DNA of 64,000 bases from Rhodococcus sp. H36-A4 (GTDB lineage: Bacteria > Actinomycetota > Actinomycetes > Mycobacteriales > Mycobacteriaceae), in contig NZ_JAPVLQ010000004.1 in assembly GCF_027158005.1 (NCBI RefSeq), positions 282,723 through 346,722 on the forward strand. The letters run 5' to 3'. Shown here in pieces: positions 8,734-18,369 of this stretch. The position numbers were made by a program, and so were the translations under genes. How positions within the stretch are numbered: position 1 is the stretch's first letter; every line of letters starts with the position of its first letter. The notes beneath the pieces were generated by a model. The model made no database searches. It was not told the origin of the DNA and was given only the letters and a program-made list of their open reading frames with translations.

Positions 8734-9874
8734 ATGATGGCCACCGTTTCGAAATATCAGACCGCCAAAGGCGAGCGCTACCGTGTCCGCTACCGCACTC
8801 CAGATGGACGCTCGACAGACAAGCGCGGATTCCAATCCAAGGACGCCGCCGAGAAGTGGGCGAACCACGTCGAGGTCGACATGATGGCGGGCAAGTACGT
8901 CTCACCCGCAGCGGGCCTGGTCACCGCCAGGGCAACTCGCGCAGGAGTGGTACGACAGCAAGATCGACGTGAAACCATCCTTGCTGGAGCGATACCGGCA
9001 GACGCTCGAGCAACAGATACTCCCCCACTGAGATAACTGGAACGTCTCGAAGCTCACCCCGGCTGGACTTCAAGCGTGGATTAACAAGCTCTCACCAGAC
9101 CGTGCGCCGTCGACGATGAAGAAGTCGCACCACGCCATGTCGATGATCCTCGACGTCGCGGTGCGTGACAATCGGATCGCGGCCAACCCCGCGGCGAAGC
9201 TGAACCTGCCTCGCTCACGACACGACGAGCCGACGTTCCTCACTCGGGACCAGGTGTTCACGCTCGCCGAGAAGGCCGGCCCCGGCGAGCTGGTCGTGTT
9301 GACGCTCGGATTCAACGTGCTGCGATGGGGCGAGATGGCGGCGCTCAAGGTTCGGCGGTGGGATGCGGCACGGCGCCGACTCACCGTCGCGGAGTCGGTG
9401 ACCGAGATCAACGGGACTCCCAATTGGGGAACGCCGAAGACGCACGCCTCACGGACGATTCCTGTGCCGACGTGGCTCGCGGATCGGATCACCGAGAGCG
9501 TCGAAGGCAAGGGCCCGGACGATCTCTTGTTCTCGACGCGATCAGGCGGAGTTCTCCGCAACAAGAACGCGCGCAGATATTGGTTCGATCAGGCCGTCGT
9601 CGACGCCCGACTGCCGCGGGTCACCCCTCACGATCTGCGGCACACTGCGGCCTCGATTGCGATCTCGGTCGGGGCGAATGTAAAGGCCGTGCAGCGGATG
9701 CTCGGGCATGCTTCGGCGGCGATGACGCTCGATCTGTACGCGGGCTTGTTCGAGGATGATCTAAACGATGTCGCGGATCGCATCGAGGGTCCGTCGACTG
9801 CCTCGGTGACGGCGTTGCGTGTGGTTCGCGATGCCTTATTTTCTGCCCACATTTTGCCCACAAAAACGAGTTAA
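8734..9874 (+). pseudogene. int: tyrosine recombinase (integrase), disrupted
   Basis: The reading begins MATVSKYQTAKGERYRVRYRT, an Arm-type DNA-binding domain. It loses frame near 8930: after KYVSPAAGLVT the text continues as QLAQEWYDSKIDVKPSLLERY only in another frame. It then meets an in-frame TGA at about 9030 (ILPH-stop-DNWNVSKL, where Trp is expected). The catalytic domain from about 9116 is intact: Arg in LRWGEMAAL, Lys in TPKTHASR, HDLRHTAAS, the MLGHAS histidine and the DLYAGLF tyrosine. An intact protein would be about 380 residues. It ends 88 bp before the attR repeat, the usual position for the integrase of a tRNA-integrated element. Confidence 0.88.
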
Positions 9875-9962
9875 CAATGGGGGTATAGGGGTAACACCGG
9901 TCGGTAAAGTCCCCGCTCACAAGGCATTCGGCGACCTGACCTGCACCCCGGTTCGATCTCAT

Positions 9963-9999
9963 ATCCATTGGTCGCGGGTTCGAGCCCCGCCCGCCCCAC
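9963..9999 (+). repeat. attachment repeat (attR side)
   Basis: A perfect 37-bp copy of the tRNA 3' end at 4153-4189. The rest of the tRNA is absent here, so this is not a tRNA gene. It marks the right end of the integrated element. Confidence 0.9.
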
Positions 10000-10031
10000 C
10001 ATTTCTCGAACCAGCCCTCACTCACAGCGAT

Positions 10032-10453
10032 CTACGGAACCACTGTGACGGGCCAGCGCCCAGTCTTCACCAACCGCACGGCGACAGACCCGAACATCCG
10101 GTGTCCTGCATGTTCGGATGCCCCGACGGCAATGGCGTCGACCCGTAGTTCATCCGCGATTGCGACAAGGCCGCTGTAGGGATCCCCCTGTGCGGTACGG
10201 AACTCCCATCGAATCGATTCCATCCGCGAGGTCGATTCTTTGATGTAGGCGAGCAGTTCTTCGGCGATCTGTTTGCCCGTCTCGACGAGCGGGATGCCGG
10301 TCTGACCCCATCCGGTTGTGAACAACTGCTGAACGTACGCGAGAACCAGCAAGGAGTCCTGGCGTCGCGCCAGGCCCGCGGCGTATGCGGCGGCTCTCCA
10401 TGCGGAGTCCGACCCGTCGATGCCGGCGAGAATTGCTTTCGGCCCGTCGACAC
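10032..10453 (-). pseudogene. universal stress protein (UspA family) with a damaged 5' end
   Basis: The frame reads GPKAILAGIDGSDSAWRAA, then AYAAGLARRQDSLLVLAYVQQ, and ends with VDAIAVGASEHAGHRMFGSVAVRLVKTGRWPVTVVP. This is a single Usp domain of about 140 residues with the G-2x-G-9x-G(S/T)-type ATP loop region near the C-terminus. No ATG, GTG or TTG occurs in this frame between an upstream TAA (about 10512) and the conserved GPKAIL. The natural GTG (GTG TCG ACG, 10453) lies in another frame, so one base seems lost just after the start. Translation from an internal TTG at 10352 would remove the first strand. The family protects cells under stress and dormancy. Confidence 0.65.
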
Positions 10454-10618
10454 CGTATTCGAAGGCGTGCGCTTTATTACCGCGAGTTTCCGCTGACTCA
10501 GCTACGCATGCAGGTTACTCAGCAACACTACGTAACTCGCTGATACCTACACCAGACTCCATTGCCGGGTTCTAGTCTGGACTTCCGCTACCGGCCCGCC
10601 GACGAGAGGTTAATTTTC

Positions 10619-11071
10619 ATGTCCAAGATCGTCCGCTCGGCCACGGTCGGGTTCTGCTTCATCGCTGCCGCGACGCTGTCTCCTGCGCTCGCCGATGCCA
10701 CTCCGCCGTCGGGTGTCACGGCCGAGACGCTGGCACACGTATCTTTTCCGCTCATCCCCGGCAGTGTCGACCTGGCCGGAACCGACTTCACTGCACGCAA
10801 GATCACGATCGCGCCCGGTGGCACTACTGGATGGCATTTTCATGACGGCCCGGTCTACGCGTATGTCGAGTCCGGTGTCCTGACCAGAATTCTGACGGAT
10901 TGCAGCGAGGTGTCGACCCCGGCAGGTAACGTCGTCGCAGAGGATGTCGGGAGCAACCACGTACACGAGGGCATCAATGCCGGGACTGTTCCGGTCGTTC
11001 TGTACGCGGCGTACATCGAGCCTCCCGGTAAGCCGTTCGCAGAGGATGCGCCTGCTCCGCCGTGCGCCTGA
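10619..11071 (+). CDS. secreted cupin-domain protein
   Basis: A 150-residue protein with a signal peptide (MSKIVRSATVGFCFIAAATL, cleavage expected near ALADAT) and a single small beta-barrel cupin. The metal-ligand motif GGTTGWHFHDG is present, followed by a second HVHEG motif. Reactions differ widely in the family, so none is assigned. The ATG at 10619 is chosen for GAGAGG upstream and the signal peptide beginning there. It stands alone between the stress-protein remnant and the GAF-ANTAR gene. Confidence 0.78.
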   Translation: MSKIVRSATVGFCFIAAATLSPALADATPPSGVTAETLAHVSFPLIPGSVDLAGTDFTARKITIAPGGTTGWHFHDGPVYAYVESGVLTRILTDCSEVSTPAGNVVAEDVGSNHVHEGINAGTVPVVLYAAYIEPPGKPFAEDAPAPPCA

Positions 11072-11184
11072 GCCACCTGACGCTGGATCGGAGCTGTGCG
11101 GTCGGTACCCTTGTATGTCGGATGTGGCTCCTCGAGAAACGGGCAGCGCACGGAAAGCATTATTTTTTTTCGAACGGAGTCTAG

Positions 11185-11925
11185 ATGAACGACGACTCGA
11201 TTCTCGACAAATCGGCCACGGCCGACCCTGCTACGGTCTTCGCCGCACTTGCGGACATCGTCTATCGCGGTCGGGCAGCTGAGGAGGTCTACACGGCCAT
11301 CTGCGTGGCGGCGACGCTGCTGGTGCCCGGGTGCGATCATGCCAGCCTGATGCTGACCGGTCGGGGCAAGCCGGTGACGGTTGCGGCTTCGGATCAGATC
11401 GCACGGGTCGTCGACGATATCGAGCGCGCTACCGGCGAAGGACCCTGTCTCGACGCAATCATCAGTGAGGCAGCCCAGATCGAACCGGACTTCAACACTC
11501 CAGGGCCGTGGCCCGCACTTGCCCGCGGGGTCCTTGCGCGGACGCCCGTGCGTGGCGCCATGGGTTTTCGATTGATGCTCGACAGCAAGAAGGTTGGCGC
11601 ACTCAATCTGTTCAGCGATACCGCCGGCCGATTCGACAGCGACACCGCTGACCGAGCCATCGTGGTCGCAGCGTTCGCGGCTGTCACAGTTGCCGCCATC
11701 ATCAAAGGCGAACAGGCCGACACTCTGCGTCTCGGTCTCGAGAGCAACAGGGAAATCGGGAAGGCCATCGGCTTGTTGATGGCCATGCACGACGTCACCG
11801 ACGATCAGGCTTTCGATATGCTGCGCAAGACCTCTCAGGATATGAATGTCAAGATTGCAGCGCTGGCACGATCGGTCATCGAGTCGCACACCCAAAGCCT
11901 GCACACCCAGAGCCTGCAGCCCTGA
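11185..11925 (+). CDS. GAF and ANTAR domain antiterminator/regulator
   Basis: A 246-residue cytoplasmic protein. The GAF sensor domain spans about residues 25-165 (pattern GEGPCLDAI, MGFRLMLDSKKVGALNLFS). The C-terminal ANTAR domain spans about 175-235 (LGLESNREIGKAIGLLMAMHDVTDDQAFDMLRKTSQDMNVKIAALA). ANTAR domains bind paired stem-loops in nascent RNA and prevent termination. This architecture is abundant in rhodococci and mycobacteria. The ATG is preceded by ACGGAG. The C-terminus repeats HTQSL twice. No partner kinase or target leader is visible nearby. Confidence 0.87.
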   Translation: MNDDSILDKSATADPATVFAALADIVYRGRAAEEVYTAICVAATLLVPGCDHASLMLTGRGKPVTVAASDQIARVVDDIERATGEGPCLDAIISEAAQIEPDFNTPGPWPALARGVLARTPVRGAMGFRLMLDSKKVGALNLFSDTAGRFDSDTADRAIVVAAFAAVTVAAIIKGEQADTLRLGLESNREIGKAIGLLMAMHDVTDDQAFDMLRKTSQDMNVKIAALARSVIESHTQSLHTQSLQP

Positions 11926-11939
11926 GGGCCTGACCGCTC

Positions 11940-11977
11940 GGGTTGTGTGCGGCCAGTCGCCGGACTGCACACAACCC
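11940..11977. terminator. hairpin between convergent genes
   Basis: GGGTTGTGTGC (11940-11950) pairs perfectly with GCACACAACCC (11967-11977) between the ends of the GAF-ANTAR and MFS genes. There is no T run, so it would be a non-canonical bidirectional terminator of the kind common in actinobacteria. Confidence 0.5.
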
Positions 11978-11985
11978 CGTGCGGG

Positions 11986-13473
11986 TTACTCGCTCGGAAC
12001 CATCGGCCCGGGAGCGTCGACGCGCTTGGGCAACGCAAACACCAGCAGCAGTGCCACTACTCCGAAGGCCGCGCTGACAGACATCGCAATCGACGCCCCG
12101 TGCATAAATCCGCTGGCCACAGTGTCGGGTCCGGTGATGGTCAGATTGCCGAACAGAACGCTGCCGATTACCGCGATACCGACGGCGCTGCCGATTCGCT
12201 GCATCGTGGCAATGACGCCGCTCGCTGCGCCTGCATCTGCGCGGTCGACGGTTGCCACGATGAATTGAGCGTTCGGCGCGATGAATGCGCCGTTGCCCAG
12301 ACCGCCGATCAGCATGGGCAGCAACAATTTCCAGTTGGTCAGATCGGCAGCGTCGGTGGTAGCCAAGATGAGCCACATCCAGATCAGGCTGATCGCCACG
12401 AACGAGGTACCGATCAACAGAACTGTACGACCGAGCCGCTCTGTGAGCCGGTTGCTCTGGGACGCGGCGATGATGCTGCCGATTGCGAAGGGAAGCATCA
12501 CGATGCCGGATGACAGCGCAGAGTTTCCGAGCCCGCTCTGCCACAGCAGTGAGATAGTGAAGAAGATGCTGGTGAACGACGCGAAATAGACGAGCGCAAG
12601 GATTGTCCCACCGGTGAAGGCGGGGTGCGCGAACAGCTTCGGCGGCACCAACGGGTTGTCGCGACGCTTGGTGTAGAACACTTCCCACGCAGCGAATACT
12701 GCGATGAGAACTACACCCGCCACGATCGAGACATAGGTCCACACCGGCCAACCCTGGTCCTGTCCTTCGATGAGCGGGACCAACAGCGCGACCAGACCTG
12801 CGGTGATGAGGATTAGTCCGATCCAGTCAATCCCGGTCTTGGCCGCGACCGTTCGGTTCTCCGGGCGTCCTGGAAGCAACAGTGCAGCAGCAACGAGTCC
12901 GACGATTCCGATCGGCAGGTTCACCCAGAACACGCCACGCCAGCCGTTTTCATCCCCGAAGGCTTCGATGATGAGACCGCCCGCAATCGGCCCCAAGGCC
13001 GTCGAGACACCGATGACTGCCCCCATGATCGCGAAGGCTTTGCCGCGCACCTGAGCTGGGAACAGGAGTTGAATAAAGGCCGTCACGGCGGGGACGAAGA
13101 TTCCGCCTGCGAGTCCCTGCACGATTCGTGCGATGACCAATTGAAGGTCGTTCTGTGCGAGGCCGCAGGCAAAACTGGCGACGGTGAACAGTGCCAGTCC
13201 GGTGAAAAAGACCCACTTGTGGCCGATACGGTCGCCGATTTTTCCTGCGGGAATCAATGCCAGCCCGAAAGCAAGAGCGTATCCGGAGATGATCCACGAA
13301 AGAGTTGACTCGGAGGCGTCGAGGCTCGTGCTGATCGTCGGAAGCGCAACGTTGACGATGGTCGTGTCCAGCAATGCCATGAACATCCCGAGCAGCAGGA
13401 CAATCAGTGCCTGCCATGCGCGACGTGGCACTTCGACGGGAGGCGCCGATACCCGTGAGCTGTTGTCGGTCAT
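11986..13473 (-). CDS. DHA2-family MFS drug:proton antiporter (14 TM type)
   Basis: A 495-residue transporter of the EmrB/QacA class, long enough for 14 membrane helices. Helix 1 ends in ALLDTTIVNVALPTIS, which carries the DHA2 motif (LDxTIVNVALP). Motif A is GDRIGHKWVF and motif C is GPIAGGLI. It would export hydrophobic or cationic compounds. It follows a PadR regulator by 20 bp and is probably expressed with it, so induction through PadR is likely. The ATG at 13473 is the first in-frame start before the transport domain. Confidence 0.9.
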   Translation of the reverse strand: MTDNSSRVSAPPVEVPRRAWQALIVLLLGMFMALLDTTIVNVALPTISTSLDASESTLSWIISGYALAFGLALIPAGKIGDRIGHKWVFFTGLALFTVASFACGLAQNDLQLVIARIVQGLAGGIFVPAVTAFIQLLFPAQVRGKAFAIMGAVIGVSTALGPIAGGLIIEAFGDENGWRGVFWVNLPIGIVGLVAAALLLPGRPENRTVAAKTGIDWIGLILITAGLVALLVPLIEGQDQGWPVWTYVSIVAGVVLIAVFAAWEVFYTKRRDNPLVPPKLFAHPAFTGGTILALVYFASFTSIFFTISLLWQSGLGNSALSSGIVMLPFAIGSIIAASQSNRLTERLGRTVLLIGTSFVAISLIWMWLILATTDAADLTNWKLLLPMLIGGLGNGAFIAPNAQFIVATVDRADAGAASGVIATMQRIGSAVGIAVIGSVLFGNLTITGPDTVASGFMHGASIAMSVSAAFGVVALLLVFALPKRVDAPGPMVPSE

Positions 13474-13493
13474 CTTGTCTCGCTGTTCTGTGT

Positions 13494-14069
13494 TCAGGTG
13501 GGAAGTGGGGGATGAATTCTATGTCGTTCTTCGGCGAGAATGCCCGGTAGTGCAGCGACGAACCCTTCGTGCCATTCGATCTCTGCCCGCAGACGGTGTT
13601 CGCGATGCTCGAGCGCGTAGGTTTCGGTCAACGTCAGATGCGGATGCGCTCGCTCGTTCGCATCGACGGTGGTCCGAAGTAGTTCGTTCAACAGTCGGAC
13701 CCGTTCCGCGATCACCTCGGGTAGATGGTCGAGCCGGTCAGGGTCGAGCCTGGTCAGAGCCAAGTCGAACGGGTCGGGGCGAAGCACGAAATTGGACAGG
13801 CCCTCGCTTTGCAAGGCTCGCAGCTGCTCGCGCCCACGATTGGTGATCGCATACACCTGCCTGGCCGGGAAGTTTCCATCCTGCTCGGTCCGCACATCCT
13901 CGATCAGACCCTCGGCATGAAGTCTCTTCAGCGCACCGTAGAGGCCCCCCACCGAAATATCTGTCCACATCTGCACATGTTCTTCTTCGGCCAAGAGACG
14001 GAGTTGGTGACCATGCATCTCGCCTCGTTGCGCGAACGAGCCGAGAATGAACAATCGGATCGAAGACAC
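13494..14069 (-). CDS. PadR-family transcriptional regulator
   Basis: A protein of about 191 residues from a GTG at 14069. The N-terminal winged helix-turn-helix begins SSIRLFILGSFAQRGEMHGHQL and includes VGGLYGALKRLHAEGLIE, as in PadR. The C-terminal helical region (AEIEWHEGFVAALPGIL) is the dimerisation and ligand domain. The upstream in-frame extension has no PadR similarity and would cover the promoter. It heads a PadR-MFS operon, a common arrangement for ligand-induced efflux. A perfect inverted repeat lies immediately upstream, overlapping the expected promoter, which points to autorepression. Confidence 0.87.
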   Translation of the reverse strand: MSSIRLFILGSFAQRGEMHGHQLRLLAEEEHVQMWTDISVGGLYGALKRLHAEGLIEDVRTEQDGNFPARQVYAITNRGREQLRALQSEGLSNFVLRPDPFDLALTRLDPDRLDHLPEVIAERVRLLNELLRTTVDANERAHPHLTLTETYALEHREHRLRAEIEWHEGFVAALPGILAEERHRIHPPLPT

Positions 14070-14072
14070 GCG

Positions 14073-14092
14073 AGTACTCTTGCACGAGTACT
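14073..14092. promoter_or_regulatory. probable PadR operator and promoter
   Basis: AGTACTC-TTGCAC-GAGTACT is a perfect 7-bp inverted repeat ending 3 bases before the proposed GTG start. On the coding (minus) strand TTGACA (complement of 14099-14104) lies just upstream and can serve as the -35 element. The dyad therefore occupies the -10 and start region, the place for a repressor site. Confidence 0.65.
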
Positions 14093-14176
14093 TATTGGTG
14101 TCAAAATCCGCTTCACGATCACTGCACCGTCTCTGTGAGGACAACGTCACGTCGGGCTAACTGATGCGTCATCGAC

Positions 14177-17100
14177 GTGAATCGTCCAATGCGCATCGTG
14201 GGAGTCGTGTTACCGACGCCCATCGATATCTCCCCAATCGATATCTCAGTAGTCACGCGCACCGTCAAGACGGTGTGCGCGTATTGCGGCGTCGGTTGCG
14301 GGATGAAACTCGAGATCGAACAACGCCAGAACCAACCGTCCACAGTCACCACATCGGTCGGCGACAAGTCCCACCCTGCCAATTTCGGGCGTCTCTGCAC
14401 CAAGGGCTCGACGACGTCGGACATGCTCGCTGCGCCCGGACGCCTCGACGCCGCGCGTGTACGGGCCAATCGCGGCGATGATCCGCAACCGGCGGACACG
14501 AGAAAAACGATCGAGCGAACGGCGCGGAAGCTGCGCGCGCTGATCGACGAGCACGGTCCCGACGCTTTTGCGCTGTATGTCTCGGGGCAGATGTCCATCG
14601 AGGCGCAGTATCTCTCCAACAAGTTGGCCAAGGGTTTCATCGGAACCAATCAGATCGAATCGAACTCTCGCCTCTGCATGGCGAGCGCGGGCACCGGTTA
14701 CAAGCTCTCGCTCGGTGCCGACGGGCCGCCCGGGTCGTACGAGGATTTCGATCATGCCGATGTCTTTCTGGTGACCGGGGCGAATATGGCCGACTGTCAT
14801 CCGATTTTGTTTCTGCGAATGATGGACCGCGTCAAGCGCGGCGCGAAGTTGATCGTCGTCGACCCTCGGCGGAACGCGACTGCCGACAAAGCCGATCTTC
14901 ACCTGAAGCTCGCTCCGGGGACGGACTTGGACCTGCTCAACGGAGTGCTGCACATCCTGCTCGCGGAGGGGCTCACCGACGACCGGTTCATCGCCGAGTT
15001 CACCGACGGCTGGGACGTTATGGGGGACTTCCTGGCCGACTACACACCGTCTCGCGTGAGTGCCAAGACGGGTATTCCCGAGGCCGATCTGTACACGGTC
15101 GCGCGGTGGATCGGCGAGGCAGAGAACTGGATGAGCTGCTGGACAATGGGACTCAATCAGTCGACGCATGGGACGTGGAACACCAATGCACTGGTCAATG
15201 TGCACTTGGCGACCGGTGCGATCTGCAAGCGTGGAAGCGGGCCGTTTTCGCTCACCGGCCAACCGAACGCCATGGGCGGCCGCGAAATGGGTTACATGGG
15301 ACCTGGGCTTCCCGGCCAGCGGACCGTGTTGGTCGACGAGGATCGAGCATTCGTCGAGGACAAGTGGAACCTCCCCTCAGACACGTTGCGTCCCGACGTC
15401 GGTGCCGGCACCATCGACATGTTCTCCCGGATGGCAGACGGAGAGATCAAGGCATGTTGGATCATCTGTACCAATCCTGTTGCGTCGGTTGCTAATCGAA
15501 AGACGGTCATCGCCGGTCTCGAGCGGGCCGAATTGGTGATCACCCAGGACGCGTTCGCCGACACGGAAACCAACGGCTATGCCGACGTCATCCTTCCGGC
15601 GGCCCTGTGGACCGAGTCCGAGGGAGTCATGATCAATTCCGAACGAAATCTCACTTTGTTCCAGAAGGCCGTCGAGGCTCCCGGCCAAGCACTTCCGGAT
15701 TGGCAGATCATCGCGCTGATGGCGTGCGAGCTCGGTTACTCCGATGCGTTCACCTATTCGTGCGCAGAGGAGATATTCGAGGAAATCAAGGAGTTCTCCA
15801 ACCCCAAGACCGGATACGACTTACGCGGTGTCACCTACGAGCGACTCAGTACGACGCCGCTGCAGTGGCCGTGCCCGCCGGACGACGACGAGGATCGCCA
15901 CCCGATCAGATACCTCAACGACGGCGTCAGCCAACCTCTGCGCACGCTCGACGATGGTAGTACCCCGCGCCTGTCCTTTCCCACGCCATCCGGTCGGGCC
16001 CAGTTCTTCGCCCGACCATCGATGTCGCCGGCTGAGATGCCGGACGACGACTATCCCTTCCTGCTCAATACCGGTCGCCTGCAACATCAATGGCACACGA
16101 TGACCAAGACCGGGAAAGTGGCGAAGCTCAACAAGCTCAACCCTGGTCCGTTCGTCGAGATCCATCCGCGCGACGCCGAGTTCCTCGGCTGCGAGTCAGG
16201 TGACCGGGTCGAGGTCGCATCGCGCCGCGGGCGAGCAGTACTGCCCGCACTCGTCAGCGATCGGGTGAGGCCGGGTGACTGCTTCGCACCGTTCCACTGG
16301 AACGATTCGTTCGGTGAATACCTTTCGATCAATGCGGTGACCAACGACGCGGTCGATCCGTACTCACAGCAGCCGGAATTCAAGATCTGTGCGGTCACTT
16401 TGACCAAGGTTCCTGCAGCGGAATCTCAGTCACATTCCGGTCCAGAACATGGAGGAGACGCCATGTCGCCGATCGACGCCTTTGCCGACCTCGTGGGCGA
16501 AGTTTCCGGGCCCTCGCTCCCCCTTCCGCTGATCGAGCAGCGTTATGTGGCGGGCCTGTTGGCCGGATTACGGACGGACGCCGGCCGCAGTGCCGCAGGA
16601 GTTCCCACTCTGCCGACGACGACGCCGTTGTCCGCAGAAACTCACGCCTGGATCGGCGGCATGCTCGCCGGCCTGTTCTCACGCAGCGCCACGACTGCGA
16701 CGCCGCAGACACCTGTTCTCCTCGACTCGGCCAGCGATGGCGAACCACCGGTACTCGTACTGTGGGCTTCCCAGACGGGGACGGCAGAAGAATTCGCGTC
16801 CAGCTGCGTCGAGCATCTCCGGTCGACTGGTCTTGTCGTCGAAGAGCACGTCATGGAGAACTTCGCACCAACCGAGCTGGTGCGATACCGCGATGTGCTC
16901 CTGATCAGCAGTACTACGGGCGACGGTGACGCCCCGGACAACGGCACGTCCTTCCTCGACGGACTGTCCGGCGACTGCGCTCCTGATCTGTCCGGAAACA
17001 GATTCGCTGTTCTCGCCCTGGGTGATTCGAGCTACGACGATTTCTGCGGGAACGGTCGCCGTCTCGACAGTCGATTCGCCGAACTGGGTGCGCAGCGTCT

Positions 17101-18355
17101 GGTGGGACGCGTCGATTGCGAGCCGGAATTCGAGGAAGCGGCGTCGGTGTGGCTGGACCGCGTGGTGTCCAAATTGGGCATGCCACCGCCAGCGCAACCC
17201 GTCGCCTCCGCTGGAACCACGGTCGAGATGGTCCCGACCTACGGTAAGAAAGCTCCGCTGGCAGCGGCTCTGGTGCGCAACACTGTTCTGACGGCGACCG
17301 GGTCGCGAAAGGATGTCCGCCAGTTCGGATTCCACCTTCCCGACGGGACGTTGAGATACGAGGCAGGCGATGCGCTCGGTGTGTGGCCGCGCAACAGCAT
17401 TGCCCTGGTGGACGAGTGGCTCGAATTGACCGAGCTCGACGGCGACAGCGTCGTAGACATTGCCGGGCACGATGCGATGCCGCTTCGCAACGCCCTACGC
17501 GAGCGGTTGGAGATCGCGAAGATCTCCCCGGATCTGTTGAAGTTCGTCCATTCCCGCACGCACGACGACGATCTGGAACGCTTGTTGATGCCGGAGAGCA
17601 AGAAGGACCTGCAGGATTGGATCTGGGGCCGTCAGGCGGTCGACGTCCTCACGCATCTTCCGGTGCGGGCGGGGATCGATGAATGGCTCGGTGTCCTCAA
17701 ACCGCTTCAGCCGCGACTGTATTCGATTTCTTCGAGTCCTAAGGAGAATCCGCGCGAAGTACAGCTGACAGTGTCCACGGTGCGCTACAACATCCATGGC
17801 GTCCCTCGACGTGGTGTCTGCTCGACCTATCTGGCCGATCACGCCGAAGGTGAAGACGTCAGCATTTTCGTGCAGAAGTCGGCGCACTTCAAACCACCGG
17901 AGGACCCGGCCGCGCCGATGATCATGGTCGGGCCAGGCACCGGCGTCGCCCCGTTCCGCGCATTCCTTCACGAGCGCCGAGCACGCGGACACACCGGACC
18001 GAACTGGTTGTTCTTCGGCGAACAGCATGCCTCCACGGACTTCTACTATCGCGAGGAACTGACCACGATGCTCGACGACGGGTCGCTGACCCGGCTGGAT
18101 CTGGCTTTCTCGCGTGATCAGAGCGCGAAGGTCTACGTGCAGGATCGAATGAGCGAACATGGTGCGCAGCTGTGGGAATGGCTTCAGCGTGGTGCGCACT
18201 TCTACGTATGCGGCGATGCTTCACGAATGGCAAAAGATGTCGACAATGCCCTGAAAGGCGTTGTTGCTCAACATGGTCGACTCGCTCCCGCCAGCGCGGA
18301 GGCCTACGTCAAAGCATTGGCGGCAGAAAAGCGTTACGTGCGGGACGTGTACTGA
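14177..18355 (+). CDS. assimilatory nitrate reductase fused to sulfite-reductase-type flavoprotein
   Basis: A 1392-residue fusion. The N-terminal part (to about 745) is a molybdopterin nitrate reductase of the NarB/NasA type, with [4Fe-4S] cysteines C34, C37, C41 and C74 ([13 protein letters not shown]). Next comes a linker, then a flavodoxin FMN domain (about 855-1000, [13 protein letters not shown]), a CysJ-type FAD domain (about 1025-1230, RLYSISSSP) and an NADPH domain (about 1245-1392, [27 protein letters not shown], ending RYVRDVY). NADPH electrons would pass through FAD and FMN to the Mo centre within one chain. The annotation term bifunctional nitrate reductase/sulfite reductase flavoprotein alpha is known for this architecture. 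The start is unsure: GTG 14177 and ATG 14189 both lack a clear ribosome site. Confidence 0.93.
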   Translation: MNRPMRIVGVVLPTPIDISPIDISVVTRTVKTVCAYCGVGCGMKLEIEQRQNQPSTVTTSVGDKSHPANFGRLCTKGSTTSDMLAAPGRLDAARVRANRGDDPQPADTRKTIERTARKLRALIDEHGPDAFALYVSGQMSIEAQYLSNKLAKGFIGTNQIESNSRLCMASAGTGYKLSLGADGPPGSYEDFDHADVFLVTGANMADCHPILFLRMMDRVKRGAKLIVVDPRRNATADKADLHLKLAPGTDLDLLNGVLHILLAEGLTDDRFIAEFTDGWDVMGDFLADYTPSRVSAKTGIPEADLYTVARWIGEAENWMSCWTMGLNQSTHGTWNTNALVNVHLATGAICKRGSGPFSLTGQPNAMGGREMGYMGPGLPGQRTVLVDEDRAFVEDKWNLPSDTLRPDVGAGTIDMFSRMADGEIKACWIICTNPVASVANRKTVIAGLERAELVITQDAFADTETNGYADVILPAALWTESEGVMINSERNLTLFQKAVEAPGQALPDWQIIALMACELGYSDAFTYSCAEEIFEEIKEFSNPKTGYDLRGVTYERLSTTPLQWPCPPDDDEDRHPIRYLNDGVSQPLRTLDDGSTPRLSFPTPSGRAQFFARPSMSPAEMPDDDYPFLLNTGRLQHQWHTMTKTGKVAKLNKLNPGPFVEIHPRDAEFLGCESGDRVEVASRRGRAVLPALVSDRVRPGDCFAPFHWNDSFGEYLSINAVTNDAVDPYSQQPEFKICAVTLTKVPAAESQSHSGPEHGGDAMSPIDAFADLVGEVSGPSLPLPLIEQRYVAGLLAGLRTDAGRSAAGVPTLPTTTPLSAETHAWIGGMLAGLFSRSATTATPQTPVLLDSASDGEPPVLVLWASQTGTAEEFASSCVEHLRSTGLVVEEHVMENFAPTELVRYRDVLLISSTTGDGDAPDNGTSFLDGLSGDCAPDLSGNRFAVLALGDSSYDDFCGNGRRLDSRFAELGAQRLVGRVDCEPEFEEAASVWLDRVVSKLGMPPPAQPVASAGTTVEMVPTYGKKAPLAAALVRNTVLTATGSRKDVRQFGFHLPDGTLRYEAGDALGVWPRNSIALVDEWLELTELDGDSVVDIAGHDAMPLRNALRERLEIAKISPDLLKFVHSRTHDDDLERLLMPESKKDLQDWIWGRQAVDVLTHLPVRAGIDEWLGVLKPLQPRLYSISSSPKENPREVQLTVSTVRYNIHGVPRRGVCSTYLADHAEGEDVSIFVQKSAHFKPPEDPAAPMIMVGPGTGVAPFRAFLHERRARGHTGPNWLFFGEQHASTDFYYREELTTMLDDGSLTRLDLAFSRDQSAKVYVQDRMSEHGAQLWEWLQRGAHFYVCGDASRMAKDVDNALKGVVAQHGRLAPASAEAYVKALAAEKRYVRDVY

Positions 18356-18369
18356 CTATCCTCGTTCTC

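Larger units (their letters stand above)
4153..9999. mobile_element. decayed tRNA-Met-integrated element, about 5.85 kb
   Basis: Bounded by the 37-bp direct repeat of the tRNA 3' end. The tyrosine integrase gene lies just inside the right repeat and points toward it. The cargo is a Ltp-like membrane protein, a two-helix membrane protein, several small phage-like proteins and a frameshifted gene. No replication, packaging or conjugation genes were recognised. The integrase carries two lesions and another cargo gene carries one, so the element is probably fixed in place: a satellite or prophage remnant, or a small integrative island. Confidence 0.85.

Noticed and set aside
9951..10001. Second tRNA gene
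   Set aside because: Only the 3' half of the tRNA is present; it is the attR copy.
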